Assembly: GCA_964030475.1 (NCBI GenBank)
Contig: CAXIPT010000002.1
Span: 1,908,338 to 1,972,337, forward strand
From: Tethya wilhelma
Lineage: Eukaryota > Porifera > Demospongiae > Tethyida > Tethyidae
Reading direction: 5' to 3'
DNA: 64,000 nucleotides
Shown: one piece after another, positions 22,277-34,429 of the stretch
Layout: every line of letters starts with the position of its first letter
Position numbering within the stretch: position 1 is the first letter of the stretch
Made by a program: the position numbers and the translations under genes
Notes under the pieces: model-generated
Told to the model about the DNA's origin: nothing
The model's database searches: none
The model's input: the letters and a program-made list of their open reading frames with translations, nothing else

Positions 22277-23782
22277 GTTAGGACTTGAATTAACCCCTTG
22301 GGTGCACTTATGCTGAAAACCATAGATTATGGTTTCCCTTCCCAGAATGTGTCCCTCATTTTTGGCTGTTTGCCATCAGGTTTTGCATTCATTTTTGATG
22401 CATTTAGTGCATCCTCAGCATATGCCCCATGGCAGCTGGAGTGACTACTTTGTAGCCTTTCTCTCTAGGATATTTACATTCACTGATCTGTACACAATAC
22501 TTCAACTGTTCCATGAACCTCTCAGATGTCCTGCAATATCCATCCTTGTTTTCTCCATATTCAATGGAAGCTCGTGCGTGTCGCTTGAGATTTGGATTAC
22601 TTTTAACACCTTCGGCAAATTCTTCCTCTGATAACTGCAGGTATCCACCTTGTTCACAAAATAAGTCTGATATCATTATGCCTGCTCCCTTACTCTTAGG
22701 AACAAGCATGCAATCATCCTTCTTACCCCATTGGGTTTTTTCAAAATCATTAGCCTGGAAAGTTGACTCATTGTGAAACAAAACAATAGTTTTTTCAGTG
22801 ACATCAGTACTTGGACATTCCGAATCCATTGGCAATGCTGATTTAGCCTCAGGTGTGTGTGCATTCCCTTCATGTAGAAAGCCCAGTGCAACCATTTAGC
22901 GAAGGAACTTTCCACAGTATTCAACAACATCAGACTGCTCGTGGCCATCAACGTCGGACCCTTTTTTGGCATGGATAACTTGAGAACCAAGCTCATGTAG
23001 CCATTTTCGAGCTGTTTCAACACTGATCTTCTGAGGGTAGCCAGGTTCAAGCCCATAGTTTGGCAGCAAACACTCTTTTACCCACTTGGTAAAATCGTGC
23101 AACTTCAAGTTTGGTTTGCCTTTGACAGCCGCATTCTCTCGTACATACCTTGTGGCTTGCTTGATCATCTCTTCATTGTGCCACAACACTCCTGTTCTTT
23201 GGTATATGCCTTGCAGGGTATCTGGAAAAGATCCTTTGTTGGCCAAGAAAGTTGCTCTCCACTCTCTTATTGTGTGATCACTCCTGTCCAATAGCTTGCC
23301 GTCCAATAGCTTGCCGATTATCACTGCAGCTTCAGTTAGTTGGAAATTCAACTCCTTGACTAACAGCATAATGGAGAGTGACATCAAGTCATCACAAGAC
23401 AACTCTTTTATCCAATCTTGAGAGTACTTATCAGCGAGATCATCCAAATTTAATGCACCAGACACTAATGGGAGAGAAGAGGACGCAGGATCGATATCAA
23501 CAGATAGGGGAGTGTCGGCAGGATCAAGAGAGAGCGATGATGTGTCAGCAGGATCAAGAGATAGGGGAGTGCCAGCAGGATCAAGAGAGAGCGATGTGTC
23601 GGTAGGATCAAGAGATCAAAATCCAATTCTTTGTTTCTTACTATGTATGAATAGCATTTGACAATATAGGCAGAGGACGGCAATGAAAAACTTCATCAGA
23701 ACATCTTTACCTGTGGACTACTAGATGGAGCTTCTTTCTTTGTACAGACATTAAGGCACCATTTCAACTTATTGGTGTCCAT
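22277..23782 (-). pseudogene. DDE transposase of the ESTFxAND type, copy 1
   Basis: Transposase remnant resembling a widespread animal/fungal DDE family with a DESTFxAND first catalytic block. A first exon at 23782-23711 (MDTNKLKWCLNVCTKK..., GTAAAG donor) precedes a DPxxTxLSx repeat segment and the N-terminal helical part (SGALNLDDLADKYSQDWIKE...). The core follows in another frame: the first catalytic block reads FHNESTFQAND, with Asn where Asp is expected. A 14-bp deletion relative to copy 2 removes the second catalytic Asp block (WIFDHSSCHG). The C-terminal third is missing. Clearly inactive. Confidence 0.75.
23490..23625 (-). repeat. Coding minisatellite, DPxxTxLSx units (copy 1)
   Basis: About four units of 27-30 bases (GATCCTGCCGACACTCCCCT type) inside the transposase N-terminus. 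The second transposase copy has five units at about 29570-29715. Confidence 0.8.
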
Positions 23783-25125
23783 GTTTCAGACTTCACTGCT
23801 CTGGTTAAGTGCTGTGATTGGATGAGTTTTTTTAGACTGCTGCTGTGTTCAGCACTAAATGTGACATTACAAGTGCCTCAGTAATTGTAAGACATAGAAC
23901 TTTATACTTAAGTACATGCGAGCTTGTGTCAAGGGCTTGCAACTCAATAGAAACTTTGTACTAAATAGCTGCGTAGGTGTATAGTCATACATTAAGGAGC
24001 ACGCATATGGGAATGTTGACAGAACTGAATGTGTGGGCATTCCAAACTATCAGCTTTGTGGTGTTAGAGCATGCCCAGGCTCATATAGGTACCTAGGTTG
24101 CCTAGGATCTATCTTTTTGGTCTTGTGTGTGATGTTAGCTCCCAGGCCGTCTTCCTCCTTTCTTTTTTGAAGAGGGAGGAGCCTGGGTATGAGTGTGTAC
24201 GTATGGTAATGGTTGTCATCACTGTTTAATTTTTCTTTGTGCAAACGTTAATTTAGAGTCAGTAAAATAAAACTTGAACAAGATGGCGAATTTACAGGTT
24301 GGTAATAAATCTGTTTGCATCCAAGTTAGAAATCACTAAACAATGAGGTTATGATGCTGGCACTGGTATAGGTTTGTAAATCAACTTGAATTTGCTGTAT
24401 ACTGCTCCAAGTTACAAAAAAAGTATTGAATTGAGGTCTACAATATGAAAGGGGTTGGAGTGACTGGACTGCCTAGAGTCTGTGCAAAAAGATATGTACA
24501 ATTTCAGTTAGTTTTATTAGCTTAGACCACATGTACTCAAGCTCATCTTCTACTTGAGTTTGGTGGATGTGTCTGTGTTGGTGTTTTTACGTTGTGATCC
24601 ATAATGCAAGAATATCATCTTGACAAAAATATACCAATTTTGTGAATTCTATTGAAACTTGCTGTCTTTCTTTGTGAGCTCTCTCAAAGGCGTAGTGAAA
24701 CTTCCAACACAGTTGATGCATTTTGGGGGGTTGCAACCCAATGGAGAACCCCTCCCTCTAAATCCGTGCCTGGTTTCTTGTANTAGTGTGCATTTAATAG
24801 AAAATATTGAATATCTCTAATTAAAATATGTTTCAAGACACCCCCCAGGAGGATTATGTTAATTATCATGTACTGATTTTGTGTACAAAATTTGGTTGCC
24901 ATAGCAACCCTTTTACCGTACCGCCTAATTAATTATTCATGATTATGAAAGCCGAAAAGATCATGTGACCTAAATTTAATGCCAAATGATTAACATTTGA
25001 CCAAGTAATTTGGTCATTCAGTTTCAAGAAAAAATTCCAATTTATTAGGAAGATATTGCAGCTTTGAATATTAATGAGGTTAAAATCGTGCTCAGCAGCT
25101 GACCCAGGCCTTAAGTACACAGTGA

Positions 25126-26016
25126 CATCACATCACACCTATAGTTATGAGATTTGTATGGATTCAGTTTGAATTCTGCTGATGAGAAGAATCAAGATGC
25201 AGCTTGTTCATGCAAGATGAATGCATGCAGGTAAGTAATTCAACTGAATATTGGTGATGACAACAGAGCGAAAGTGCGAAAACTTCTTCAAGAACATACT
25301 GAGCAGGATGAGAGTTCAAAGATTTGACCTACCAGGACAAAGCAGCCATATCTCGGCATAAAGCTAACCAAACAGTCACATCATTCCAGGAAACAATATA
25401 TTGCTAAAGATCAACGAACACTAATTTAGACCAAAGTATCTGGCTAATTTTCCTCCCATGAGTGTGTTGGCTAGACTCTCTCTCCTCCCTCAAGTTACTG
25501 TAGTGGCCCATCAGATAGGAGCTCGACTGTCTCTCCTCCCACAAGTAGTGTCTCATCCGATAGGAGCTCAACTGTTTCTCCTCCTACAAGTGATGTTCAG
25601 TTGACAGATTTGGTTATCTCTCACAAGTGCACATGTGTAGGAACAAGCTGGCTTAACTCTCTCCTCCCACAAATGATGACAGACTCGGTCGTCTTTCTCT
25701 CCCCCATGAGTGAATACGGTAATCTAACAAGTAATACTTAAATTGTTTACTGTACAGAAAACTTGTGACTTTGTGCTCAGTATTTGATACTTTGTGTCTG
25801 TGTACTCCAAAAAAATGATTCACATTACTTCAATATTTACCAGCAAGCGCACGTGCTGGTCAGCTAGCTAGGGCGCAAATTCAAAGAACACAGTTTGACT
25901 GATTGTGCCCGTAATTCAAGCTATAAAACAGCCACTTTAATGGTTAAGTTGTCCAGCAAAATGTTGAAATACATGTACAAACAGGGTCTATTACGGGAAA
26001 ATGACTGTAATTGTTA
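25126..26016 (+). repeat. ~890-bp direct repeat, copy B
   Basis: Partner of 21225-22110. It begins 12 bases after the TTAA end of the composite. Confidence 0.8.
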
Positions 26017-26329
26017 AAGTGTTCCCATCACGTGCAAACACCACTCCGTATTTCTTCCCCGTACAGGCTTTTGTCTTTGTGAGTAATATGGGACAGAAAC
26101 GGGTTACCCTTTTTTTCCTGTGCAGAACATTGTTGATGTTATGGTAATAATTTAGGCTTTGCATGTGCATGGCATTATCAAAGATAGCTCAATACTTACC
26201 AATGCTTTCTGTGAGTGAATTAAGGCACCTGGGAACATGCAAGACTACATGCAAGGCAAACTCAGTGTATTTCTAGTATAAGGGGAAAGGGAGCCTGAGT
26301 GATAGAGCAAAATGCCTCACAGGTTAGGA

Positions 26330-26331
<2 letters not shown>

Positions 26332-26394
<63 letters not shown>
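26332..26394. repeat. (TG)n microsatellite
   Basis: About 31 TG units running into CACGCACGCACACGCGC. Confidence 0.95.
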
Positions 26395-26395
<1 letters not shown>

Positions 26396-26431
26396 ACGCA
26401 CGCACACGCGCATAGAGATCATGACAGATAG

Positions 26432-26806
26432 CAGGGGCGTAGCTAGCATTGGGCTCGAGGGGCTCGAGCCCCCCCTTTCTTGCTGACCGGAAGTAAAATT
26501 ATTACCAATTATTAGTATATTTCTATTGTAAACGATGCCTTTGTCAGTAGCAAGCCCATACAAAATAGCTGGCTGACACTTCTTACATTGCTAGCTGTCC
26601 TTTCTACCGTTTATTTCCAAGCTACCAGCTCCTTGAATCGCTCGAAATCGCTGGACTGCACTCATGAACGTTAGCAAAGAGGGGTCAAAGGTCGGAAAAT
26701 CGATCACGTGCACTAATTAGTGGGCGTGGCACCCTAAAATTTTTGCGCGCTTCGCGCACAGAAGACATTCAGCCCCCCCTTCTTTATAATCCTGGCTACG
26801 CCCCTG
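26432..26806. mobile_element. 375-bp hAT-type MITE
   Basis: Starts CAGGGGCGTAGCTAGCATTG and ends CCTGGCTACGCCCCTG, with GATAG flanking both ends (26427-26431, 26807-26811). CAGGGGCG termini are typical of hAT-like non-autonomous elements. Interior G/C runs (GAGCCCCCCCT) also mirror each other. No coding. Confidence 0.8.
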
Positions 26807-27046
26807 GATAGTTGCTCCTCTTGAACTGTACTTAAGGTTTATCTCGCTGAGAACCTTCCTGTAACTATATGCACTAAAATAGAAGGGAAAATGAACACAT
26901 TGTTATATTAATTATCAGTGTATTATACAGACTTACATTTTATTCCTCTTAGCTTTTCTTGGTCTATGAACGTTCTTCCATTTGATGAAGTACAACATGT
27001 ATCTCCTTTAATTCTTTTTTAAAAGTTAAAACAAAAAGTTTTCTAG

Positions 27047-30000
27047 CTAGAGGAATAGATTCTTCTTTTTCTTTGCTTTCTTAAAGTTACTTGGGAAGAT
27101 GGTATCTATCCAGACATGATGATCTTCGTCTGTTGGATATCCTAGATAGATATACCTTTGTAGTGTGTAAGATCATGCAACATGTAAAGATGTAAAGAGG
27201 ATGTAAAGAATTATGCTATTATGACAATTCATTGTCATCAGTCCTACCAGGTTTGTCAGAGGCTGTCTTAGATTGCTGAATATCTACGTGTTCATACAAG
27301 TAATATTATATATTATAAGCATATAACTAGTAAAGACTCATGACATTATGCATACCACGCTTGCTAGTAGCTTGCTGATTGTCATGTTTAGGATCTGCAG
27401 ATGTCAAGTCTAGACTCATTTTGATGCAATAATGTTATACGCACGTACCTTGTTTACTACAGGAGGCTTGCTGTGGCTCTTTGTCATGTTTTGGATTTGC
27501 ATGCTAAAAGAATTTTGATGTCATTATAATAATGGCCCACTATAATGACCTGCCACAAGGCAAAACATGGTTTATCTCTAACAGGATATGCAATAGGTTC
27601 TGTGCAACTTGTATGCTGGTTTTGCAGCAAGTGAGCTCCGCCCACAAATTGACCCCACCCATTAATTACTATTTCTATTGATGTAATCCTCAATTTCCTA
27701 ATTGCTCTTAAAAATGATGTTTCAGCTGCACAGGCATTCACTCTCTATGGACTGTGATGTTTTTTTGGAACCTATACAAGTAGTCTTGAAAAACCTTGTT
27801 CTATAAATTTTTCCTTACTAATATGGTAACAACACCAAACTCAGTAGACATGGTGTACACATAAGGAACAACAAAAATACAGAGCAAAATTTTGTAATAG
27901 TGAAGTATCATTAATTAAGGATCAATTACACTGTTGGCAACTCGACGGTGTGACGTATATACCTTCTTCATGTATTTTACTTGTTTCTCTAGTTCAGGTC
28001 CACCAAAGAAACCCTGAAGATATCCAAACATGTAATGTTTTATTTTCTTGTAATGATTTTTAATGTTCTCCACAGTCACAGTATCGAGAGCCAAGGGTAC
28101 ATTCCGTCGAAGACCAACAATCGAATAGTCACATTGAGCTCGTGTGTATCGCTTTGCCTGTGCCCAAACCCGTTCTATGGGGTTCAGTTCGCAGTGAAAT
28201 TTGGGCAAAAAGATTCAGGAATAACCCTTACTGTTCAAAAAATGTTCAATTCTTGTCTTTTCGTTTTTGAAATCAAGGTGTGTGGCTATCTCAGCTCGCA
28301 TTTCGTCTAACTTCATCCCAGTTCGATATTTTCCTCTCTGTTAGGACTTGAATTAACCCCTTGGGTGCACTTATGCTGAAAACCATAGATTATGGTTTCC
28401 CTTCCCAGAACGTGTCCCTCATTTTCGGCTGTTTGCCACCAGGTTTTGCATTCATTTTTGATGCATTTAGTGCATCCTCAGCATATGCCCCATGGCAGCT
28501 GGAGTGATCAAAAATCCAAACTACTTTGTAGCCTTTCTCTCTAGGATATTTACATTCACTGATCTGTACACAATACTTCAACTGTTCCATGAACCTCTCA
28601 GATGTCCAATATCCATCCTTGTTTTCTCCATATTCAATGGAAGCTCGTGCGCGTCGCTTGAGATTTGGATTACTTTTAACACCTTCGGCAAATTCTTCCT
28701 CTGATAACTGCAGGTATTCACCTTGTTCACAAATAAAGTCTGATATCATTATGCCTGCTCCCTTACTCTTAGGAACAAGCATGCAACCATCCTTCTTACC
28801 CAATTGGTTTTTTTCAAAATCATTAGCCTGGAAAGTTGACTCAATGTGAAACAAAACATTAGTGTTTTCAGTGACATCAGTACTTGGACATTCCAAATCT
28901 ATTGGCAATGCTGATTTAGCCTCAGGTGTGGGTGCATTCCCTTCATGTAGAAAGCCCAGTGCAACCATTTTGCGAAGGAACTTTCCATGGTATTCAACAT
29001 CAGACCGCTCGTGGCCATCAACGTAGGACCCTTTTTTGGCATGGATAACTTAAAAACCAAGCTCATGTAGCCATTTTTGAGCTGTTTTAACACTGATCTT
29101 CTGAGGGTAGCCAGGTTCAAGCCCATAGTTTGGCAGCAAACACTCATTTACCCACTTGGTAAAAGTGTGCAACTTAAAGTTTGGTTTGCCTTTGACAGCC
29201 GCATTCTCTCGTACATACCTTGTGGCTCGCTTGTTCATCTCTTCATTGTGCCACAACACTCCTGTTCTTTGGTATTTGCCTTGCAGGGTATCTGGAAAAG
29301 ATCCTTCGTTGGCCAAGAAAGTTGCTCTCCACTCTCTTATTGTGCGATCACTCCTGTCCAATAGCTTGCCGATTATCACTGCAGCTTCAGTTAGTTGGAA
29401 ATTCAACTCCTTGACTAACAGACAATGAAGCATAATGGAGAGTGACATCAAGTCATCACGAGACAACTATTTTACCCAATCTTGAGAGTACTTATCAGCG
29501 AGATCATCCAAATTTAATGCTTCACTTGTACCAGACACTGATGGTAGAGAAGAGGATGCAGGATCGATATCAACAGATAGGGGAGTGTCGGCAGGATCAA
29601 AAGAGAGCGATGTGTTGGTAGGATCGACAGAGAGCGATGTGTTGGTAGGATCGACAGAGAGGGGAGTGCCAGCAGGATCAAGAGAGAGCGATGTATCAGT
29701 AGGATCAAGAGATCAAAATCCAATTCTTTGTTCCTTACTATGTATGAATAGCATTTGACAATATAGGCAGAGGACGGCAATGAGAAACTTCATCAGAACA
29801 TCTTTACCTGTGGACTACTAGATGGAGCTTCTTTCTTTGTACAGACATTAAGGCACCATTTCAACTTATTGGTGTCCATGTTTCAGACTTCACTGCTCTG
29901 GTTAAGTGCTGTGATTGGATGAGTTTTTTTAGACTGCTGCTGTGTTCAGCACTAAATGTGACATTACAAGTGCCTCAGTAATTGTAAAACATAGAACTTT

Positions 30001-32335
30001 ATACTTAAGTACATGCGAGCTTGTGTCAAGAGCTTGCAACTCAATAGAAACTTTGTACTAAATAGCTGCGTAGGTGTGTAGTCATACGGAGCAAGCATAT
30101 GGGAATGTTGACAGAACTATCAGCTTTGTGGTGTTAGAGCATGCCCTGGCTCATATAGGTATACCTAGATTGCCTAGGTTCTATCTTTTTGGTCTTGTGT
30201 GTGATGTGAGCTCCCTGGCCGTCTTCCTCCTTTCTTTTTTGAAGAGGGAGGAGCCTGGTATGAGGTTATGATGCTGGCACTGGTATATTTGTATAGGTTT
30301 GTAAATCAACCTGAATTTGCTGTATACTGCTCAAGTTACAAAAGAAGTATTGAATTGGAGCAAAGAGGTCTACAATATGAAAGGGGTTGGAGTGACTGCA
30401 TTGTGAGCCTAGGATGCAGAAACTGTCAAGCCATGGTCTATCAGCTTTCTCATCATGAAAGGGTGTTTTCTCTGTGAACAATCCACTATAGAGGATTGTG
30501 GTCGATTATATATTGGCATAGGTATGAGAAACTATACTTTAGGTCTGACTCAATGATTGACTCACCAGGCCTGGGGATGAGGCAAAGGATCGACCATGTG
30601 CAAAGCAAGGTGTTCCACGTGTAGGAGCATGCACAGTAGCTCGATCAAATAAAAATTTCATCAACTTAGAAGCTTTACCCATTTAGGCAGTTGCACTATA
30701 AAGAATTATTGCCTGATATAATACTTATACAGTATTGCAATTGTTGATGGTGACCCGTATTATGACCGGACTCACAATACCAGCACTTATCTTAAGCTGA
30801 TCTATAATGCCTCTTGTGCTAATTAAAATGTAACAAAATGTTTTATTGAGTCTACCCCATTGCAATTCTCGATAACAGCATGCAAAATAAGCATTGGTAA
30901 TTTTAAGTATCATCTATTGATATACCTTGTACACTGAGTATCATAATTATGATACTAAAACAACAAAAAAAAATTGATATATTTTTTGTGTTAATGATAA
31001 ATTCAATTGAAAACTNGGCACTGGTATATTTGTATAGGTTTGTAAATCAACCTGAATTTGCTGTATACTGCTCAAGTTACAAAAGAAGTATTGAATTGGA
31101 GCAAAGAGGTCTACAATATGAAAGGGGTTGGAGTGACTGCATTGTGAGCCTAGGATGCAGAAACTGTCAAGCCATGGTCTATCAGCTTTCTCATCATGAA
31201 AGGGTGTTTTCTCTGTGAACAATCCACTATAGAGGATTGTGGTCGATTATATATTGGCATAGGTATGAGAAACTATACTTTAGGTCTGACTCAATGATTG
31301 ACTCACCAGGCCTGGGGATGAGGCAAAGGATCGACCATGTGCAAAGCAAGGTGTTCCACGTGTAGGAGCATGCACAGTAGCTCGATCAAATAAAAATTTC
31401 ATCAACTTAGAAGCTTTACCCATTTAGGCAGTTGCACTATAAAGAATTATTGCCTGATATAATACTTATACAGTATTGCAATTGTTGATGGTGACCCGTA
31501 TTATGACCGGACTCACAATACCAGCACTTATCTTAAGCTGATCTATAATGCCTCTTGTGCTAATTAAAATGTAACAAAATGTTTTATTGAGTCTACCCCA
31601 TTGCAATTCTCGATAACAGCATGCAAAATAAGCATTGGTAATTTTAAGTATCATCTATTGATATACCTTGTACACTGAGTATCATAATTATGATACTAAA
31701 ACAACAAAAAAAAATTGATATATTTTTTGTGTTAATGATAAATTCAATTGAAAACTTTTATGATTACCTGGGTTTTCTTCCTAACCTCCTAGAAGGTAAA
31801 GGACTATATTTCATTGTTAAGAGACTCATCAGCTAGAGCCTTTATACTGGACCTGAAGATCTTGCTTGACCACATACACAGAGCCAGCCTTGTCTCTCAT
31901 AGACATGTACATCAAGAACACAACAGATTCATTTAAACACAAACAACAATAGGAGGTATAGTTAACTTAACTTTGTCTGTTGTCCAGAATTGGTGGCTCC
32001 AGAATCACTCTTACCAACAGCTGCTTGTTTGGACTTAAGGTTACATGAGACTAGAAAATAAACAAACAGTATTTACACGTTACGTACAACATTGTGTGAC
32101 AAATTCTAGAGAATGGCCAACAAACTTCACCTGTTCCTCTTCCTAACCTCCTAAAGGGTAAAGGACTATCATTGTTAAAATACTTATCACACAGGACTAA
32201 ATCGTCCACAACTAGGAACAAGACCTTGCTACCTGAAATCAGGCACGATTGTGTTACTTGTGTTACAAATGCCTAGGCGCCCTAACTTACATGCTGCATA
32301 AAGGTTTACTGAGTAGCCATCCTCTAGCCCTACCC
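27047..32335 (-). CDS. Spliced gene of unknown function, at least six exons
   Basis: Exons deduced on the minus strand: 32335-32291 (VGLEDGYSVNLYAA), 32232-32131 (SKVLFLVVDDLVLCDKYF..., LGRGT), possibly 32050-31972 (SCNLKSKQAAVGKSDSGATN), 27503-27449 (HANPKHDKEPQQASCSKQ), 27394-27356 (DPKHDNQQATSKR), 27283-27248 (DIQQSKTASDKP) and 27141-27047 (GYPTDEDHHVWIDTIFPSNF..., Lys-rich end, TAG). All but the third have clean AG/GT borders, and introns fall in phase 1 wherever consecutive exons can be joined. The three short exons are variants of one repeated unit. Transposase copy 2 and the 741-bp duplication lie in the large intron. A decayed duplicate of the second exon lies at about 31785-31880. 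Start exon and function unknown. Confidence 0.5.
27915..29879 (-). pseudogene. DDE transposase of the ESTFxAND type, copy 2
   Basis: More complete relative of the copy at 22277-23782. First exon 29879-29808 (MDTNKLKWCLNVCTKK...), then five DPxxTxLSx units, N-terminal helices (29540-29050), first catalytic block FHIESTFQAND (Ile for Asp), second block WIFDHSSCHGAYAEDALNAS (Asp present, 28520), APKGLIQVL, and the third block FHCELNPIERVWAQAKRYTR (28200) with the typical tail ending in TSHRRV. Frameshifts near 29.05 and 28.28 kb, an in-frame TAA after WEGKP and a TGA before IFLPKFHCELN break the frame. Inactive. The block 28339-30398 is duplicated from, or to, 22277-24461. Confidence 0.8.
30276..31756. 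repeat. 741-bp perfect duplication split by an N
   Basis: 30276-31015 and 31017-31756 appear identical and are separated by a single N at 31016. The arrangement is what two overlapping contig ends joined without merging would give. No gene is contained. Confidence 0.9.
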
Positions 32336-33260
32336 CTAAAGGTCACATGACACTAGTATTAATTAATGTTATTTATCAATGGCCATTTGATCAACATATG
32401 TGGTCAGTTGCCAAACCAAACTGAGGCAATACACTGAGTCTTCCTAATTCTTCATTAAATGACACAGTCATGCTCTCTGAGATACAAACTTGGGAGCTAA
32501 CGTCAAGCACATGATAAAAAAAGAAAGAACCTTAGAGTGCATGTGGGCATATCATGAGCAAGTGATCGGACTGCCCATGCATTTTGCACCCCAAGGTCGC
32601 TGTATTTTCAGAATTTTTAGCTGCACACTACTAAGTCTATGTACTAAGCAAGTCTTAACATGGAATACAACAATTTTTTCAGGTAATTATGTAAGTTATA
32701 TGTCAGAACGTACCTTTGCCTTTGTTTTATGATTGGTCGATTGAACTGTATCTACTAAGTGACAGTATGATACTAAATATAATTATGCCAGCAAGCAAAA
32801 TTACACTGCTGTTACTGAAGTGTACTACCAACAAAATACCAGTTTAGTTTCTTTGCTGCTGACCGGGAAAAAAATCACTTGGATTGTGGTCGATTTTGCC
32901 CATGCCCATTAATTTTAGGTGCACGTACTTTCTGTGAGTGAAAGAGAGAGCCTGGGTACGAGGTTATATAATCCCCATCTACCATAAATATAGACCAGCC
33001 GCTTGTCAGTCATCATCATTTTTAAAAGTATAATAATTATATTTTTTCATAAAGTATTATTATCAATGTTTTTGTGTTAGAGTGTTAGAGTTTCCGTAGG
33101 GTGTCCACTGTCATACACAATCAACCACATTCTCACGGATGCAGATTTTAATTAACTAAACAAATAAATGTATGAAACATCAATTTGACAAAATTTAGAA
33201 TGTTTTATCATCAATAGGACATTAGAAGTGCTACATTCTAAATTTAAGAATACTTTAGCT

Positions 33261-33536
33261 CTACATTTGCATAGTACTTTTGTCAATTATGTCGAAATGT
33301 AGCAATAAGTGGTCCTTCAAAGGAAATCTTAATGAGAATATATATCTAGTCTCTGTGAAGTTACACTTTTTGTGATTCTGTTTTTTTTTCCAATTCTGAG
33401 TGCTGAATCTTCTCTCACAGGAGGCAGCACTAGTGCTATAGTTTCTCAGGTTATCTATACGAAAATTCGAGCATTGATTGATCTTCCATGCTTGTGTTTT
33501 TGCATGACAGACAATACATCGTCTGTTATAAATCAA
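33261..33536 (-). pseudogene. hAT dimerisation-domain fragment
   Basis: Reads NLRNYSTSAASCERRFSTQN, matching the 'STSxAxxERxFSxxN' signature of the C-terminal dimerisation domain of hAT transposases, followed by a short unrelated tail. No other part of a transposase is adjacent. Fragment only. Confidence 0.5.
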
Positions 33537-33559
33537 CCAAGTGAATTCTCAGCATGTAG

Positions 33560-34280
33560 AACTGCTTTGGTTCAGGTTACCATTTTGCTCTTCTGTAGAC
33601 TGATCAATGTTTTAGAGTCTTCATTATCTTCTGGGAGACACATACCATTCCTGTATCAGTGAGTACTGAGGTATGAGAATTAATCTCAATCTTTGCATCA
33701 ATTTAACAACAATCATTACCATATCATGCAAGATTTATTTATGTATGCACTTGCGTTATATTATTTGATTAATATATCTTTTTTCATAATCACTCACCTT
33801 TTCAAGAGCTGGAGAAGAGTTAGTTATTGAGGGGTGAAAGGGGCAGTTTGTTGGTAAGGAGTGATGAGGGCAGTGAATGGGGCAATTGGGCCATGATGAA
33901 AGGAGAGGTGAGTAAGCTTGTGATGAAGAGAATTGTGAAGAATGGATACTGGTTGATTCTGAGTCAGCTACTGGCAAAGTGTGGATACCGAGTCTGCTGC
34001 TGGTGAAGAGTGGATACTGGGTGCAGATTCTGGGAAATGTGGAACGTGATAACTAAGCATGAGGTGTTGACTTGTTGCCACTCTAATAGCTGATTATAAA
34101 TATTTGTTTCTGTAGCAATAAATATCTAAGTGCAGATTTCATAAATCACTTGTTTACACTCATGCATCAAAAGATTATTTTTATACTCGGTTAGCATAAT
34201 TATTATCAGAGATCAGTTCCTTGCAACACACACGCACACATAAACACACACATGGATGGCCCATTAGTGCAATATAAATA
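33560..34280. other. No supported gene
   Basis: Contains a diverged GAAGA/TGGATACTGG tandem repeat (33930-34025) that encodes Ser/Pro low complexity on the minus strand. Confidence 0.4.
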
Positions 34281-34282
34281 TA

Positions 34283-34420
34283 CACACAATTAACTCTGCA
34301 AAAACTGAGAGCTTGCCACTAACCGGCCTATAAAGCTACTATTTAGCTCATTCTCTTTTCAATAAGCCTGGCCTAAAACCATCGCTAAAGTACCAAACTA
34401 TAATATGCCAAACCTTTCTA
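34283..34420 (-). repeat. Repeat copy without the 13-kb MITE (empty site)
   Basis: Reverse strand reads GGTTTTAGGCCAGGCTTATT ... GAGCTAAATAGTAGCTTTAT ... CTCTCAGTTTTTGCAGAGTT. These are the same words that flank the MITE at 12985-13044 and 13542-13585 but run continuously here. Confidence 0.7.
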
Positions 34421-34429
34421 CATCTTTTA

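Larger units (their letters stand above)
22124..25114. mobile_element. TTAA-flanked composite containing transposase copy 1
   Basis: Outer ends are TTAA-GGCCTGGGTC (22124) and GACCCAGGCC-TTAA (25101-25114), inverted as in piggyBac-type MITEs. Inside lie a MITE left arm, the decayed DDE transposase (22277-23782) and a MITE right arm (TTGGTTGCCATAGCAAC...). Whether this is one mobile unit or a transposase fragment caught between two MITE ends cannot be decided here. Confidence 0.45.

Noticed and set aside
26324..26563. Minus-strand protein ending in Thr-His repeats
   Set aside because: It is the translation of the TG microsatellite and the adjacent MITE end.
33756..33977. Ser/Pro-rich minus-strand protein
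   Set aside because: It is a diverged tandem repeat without conserved domain or splice borders.
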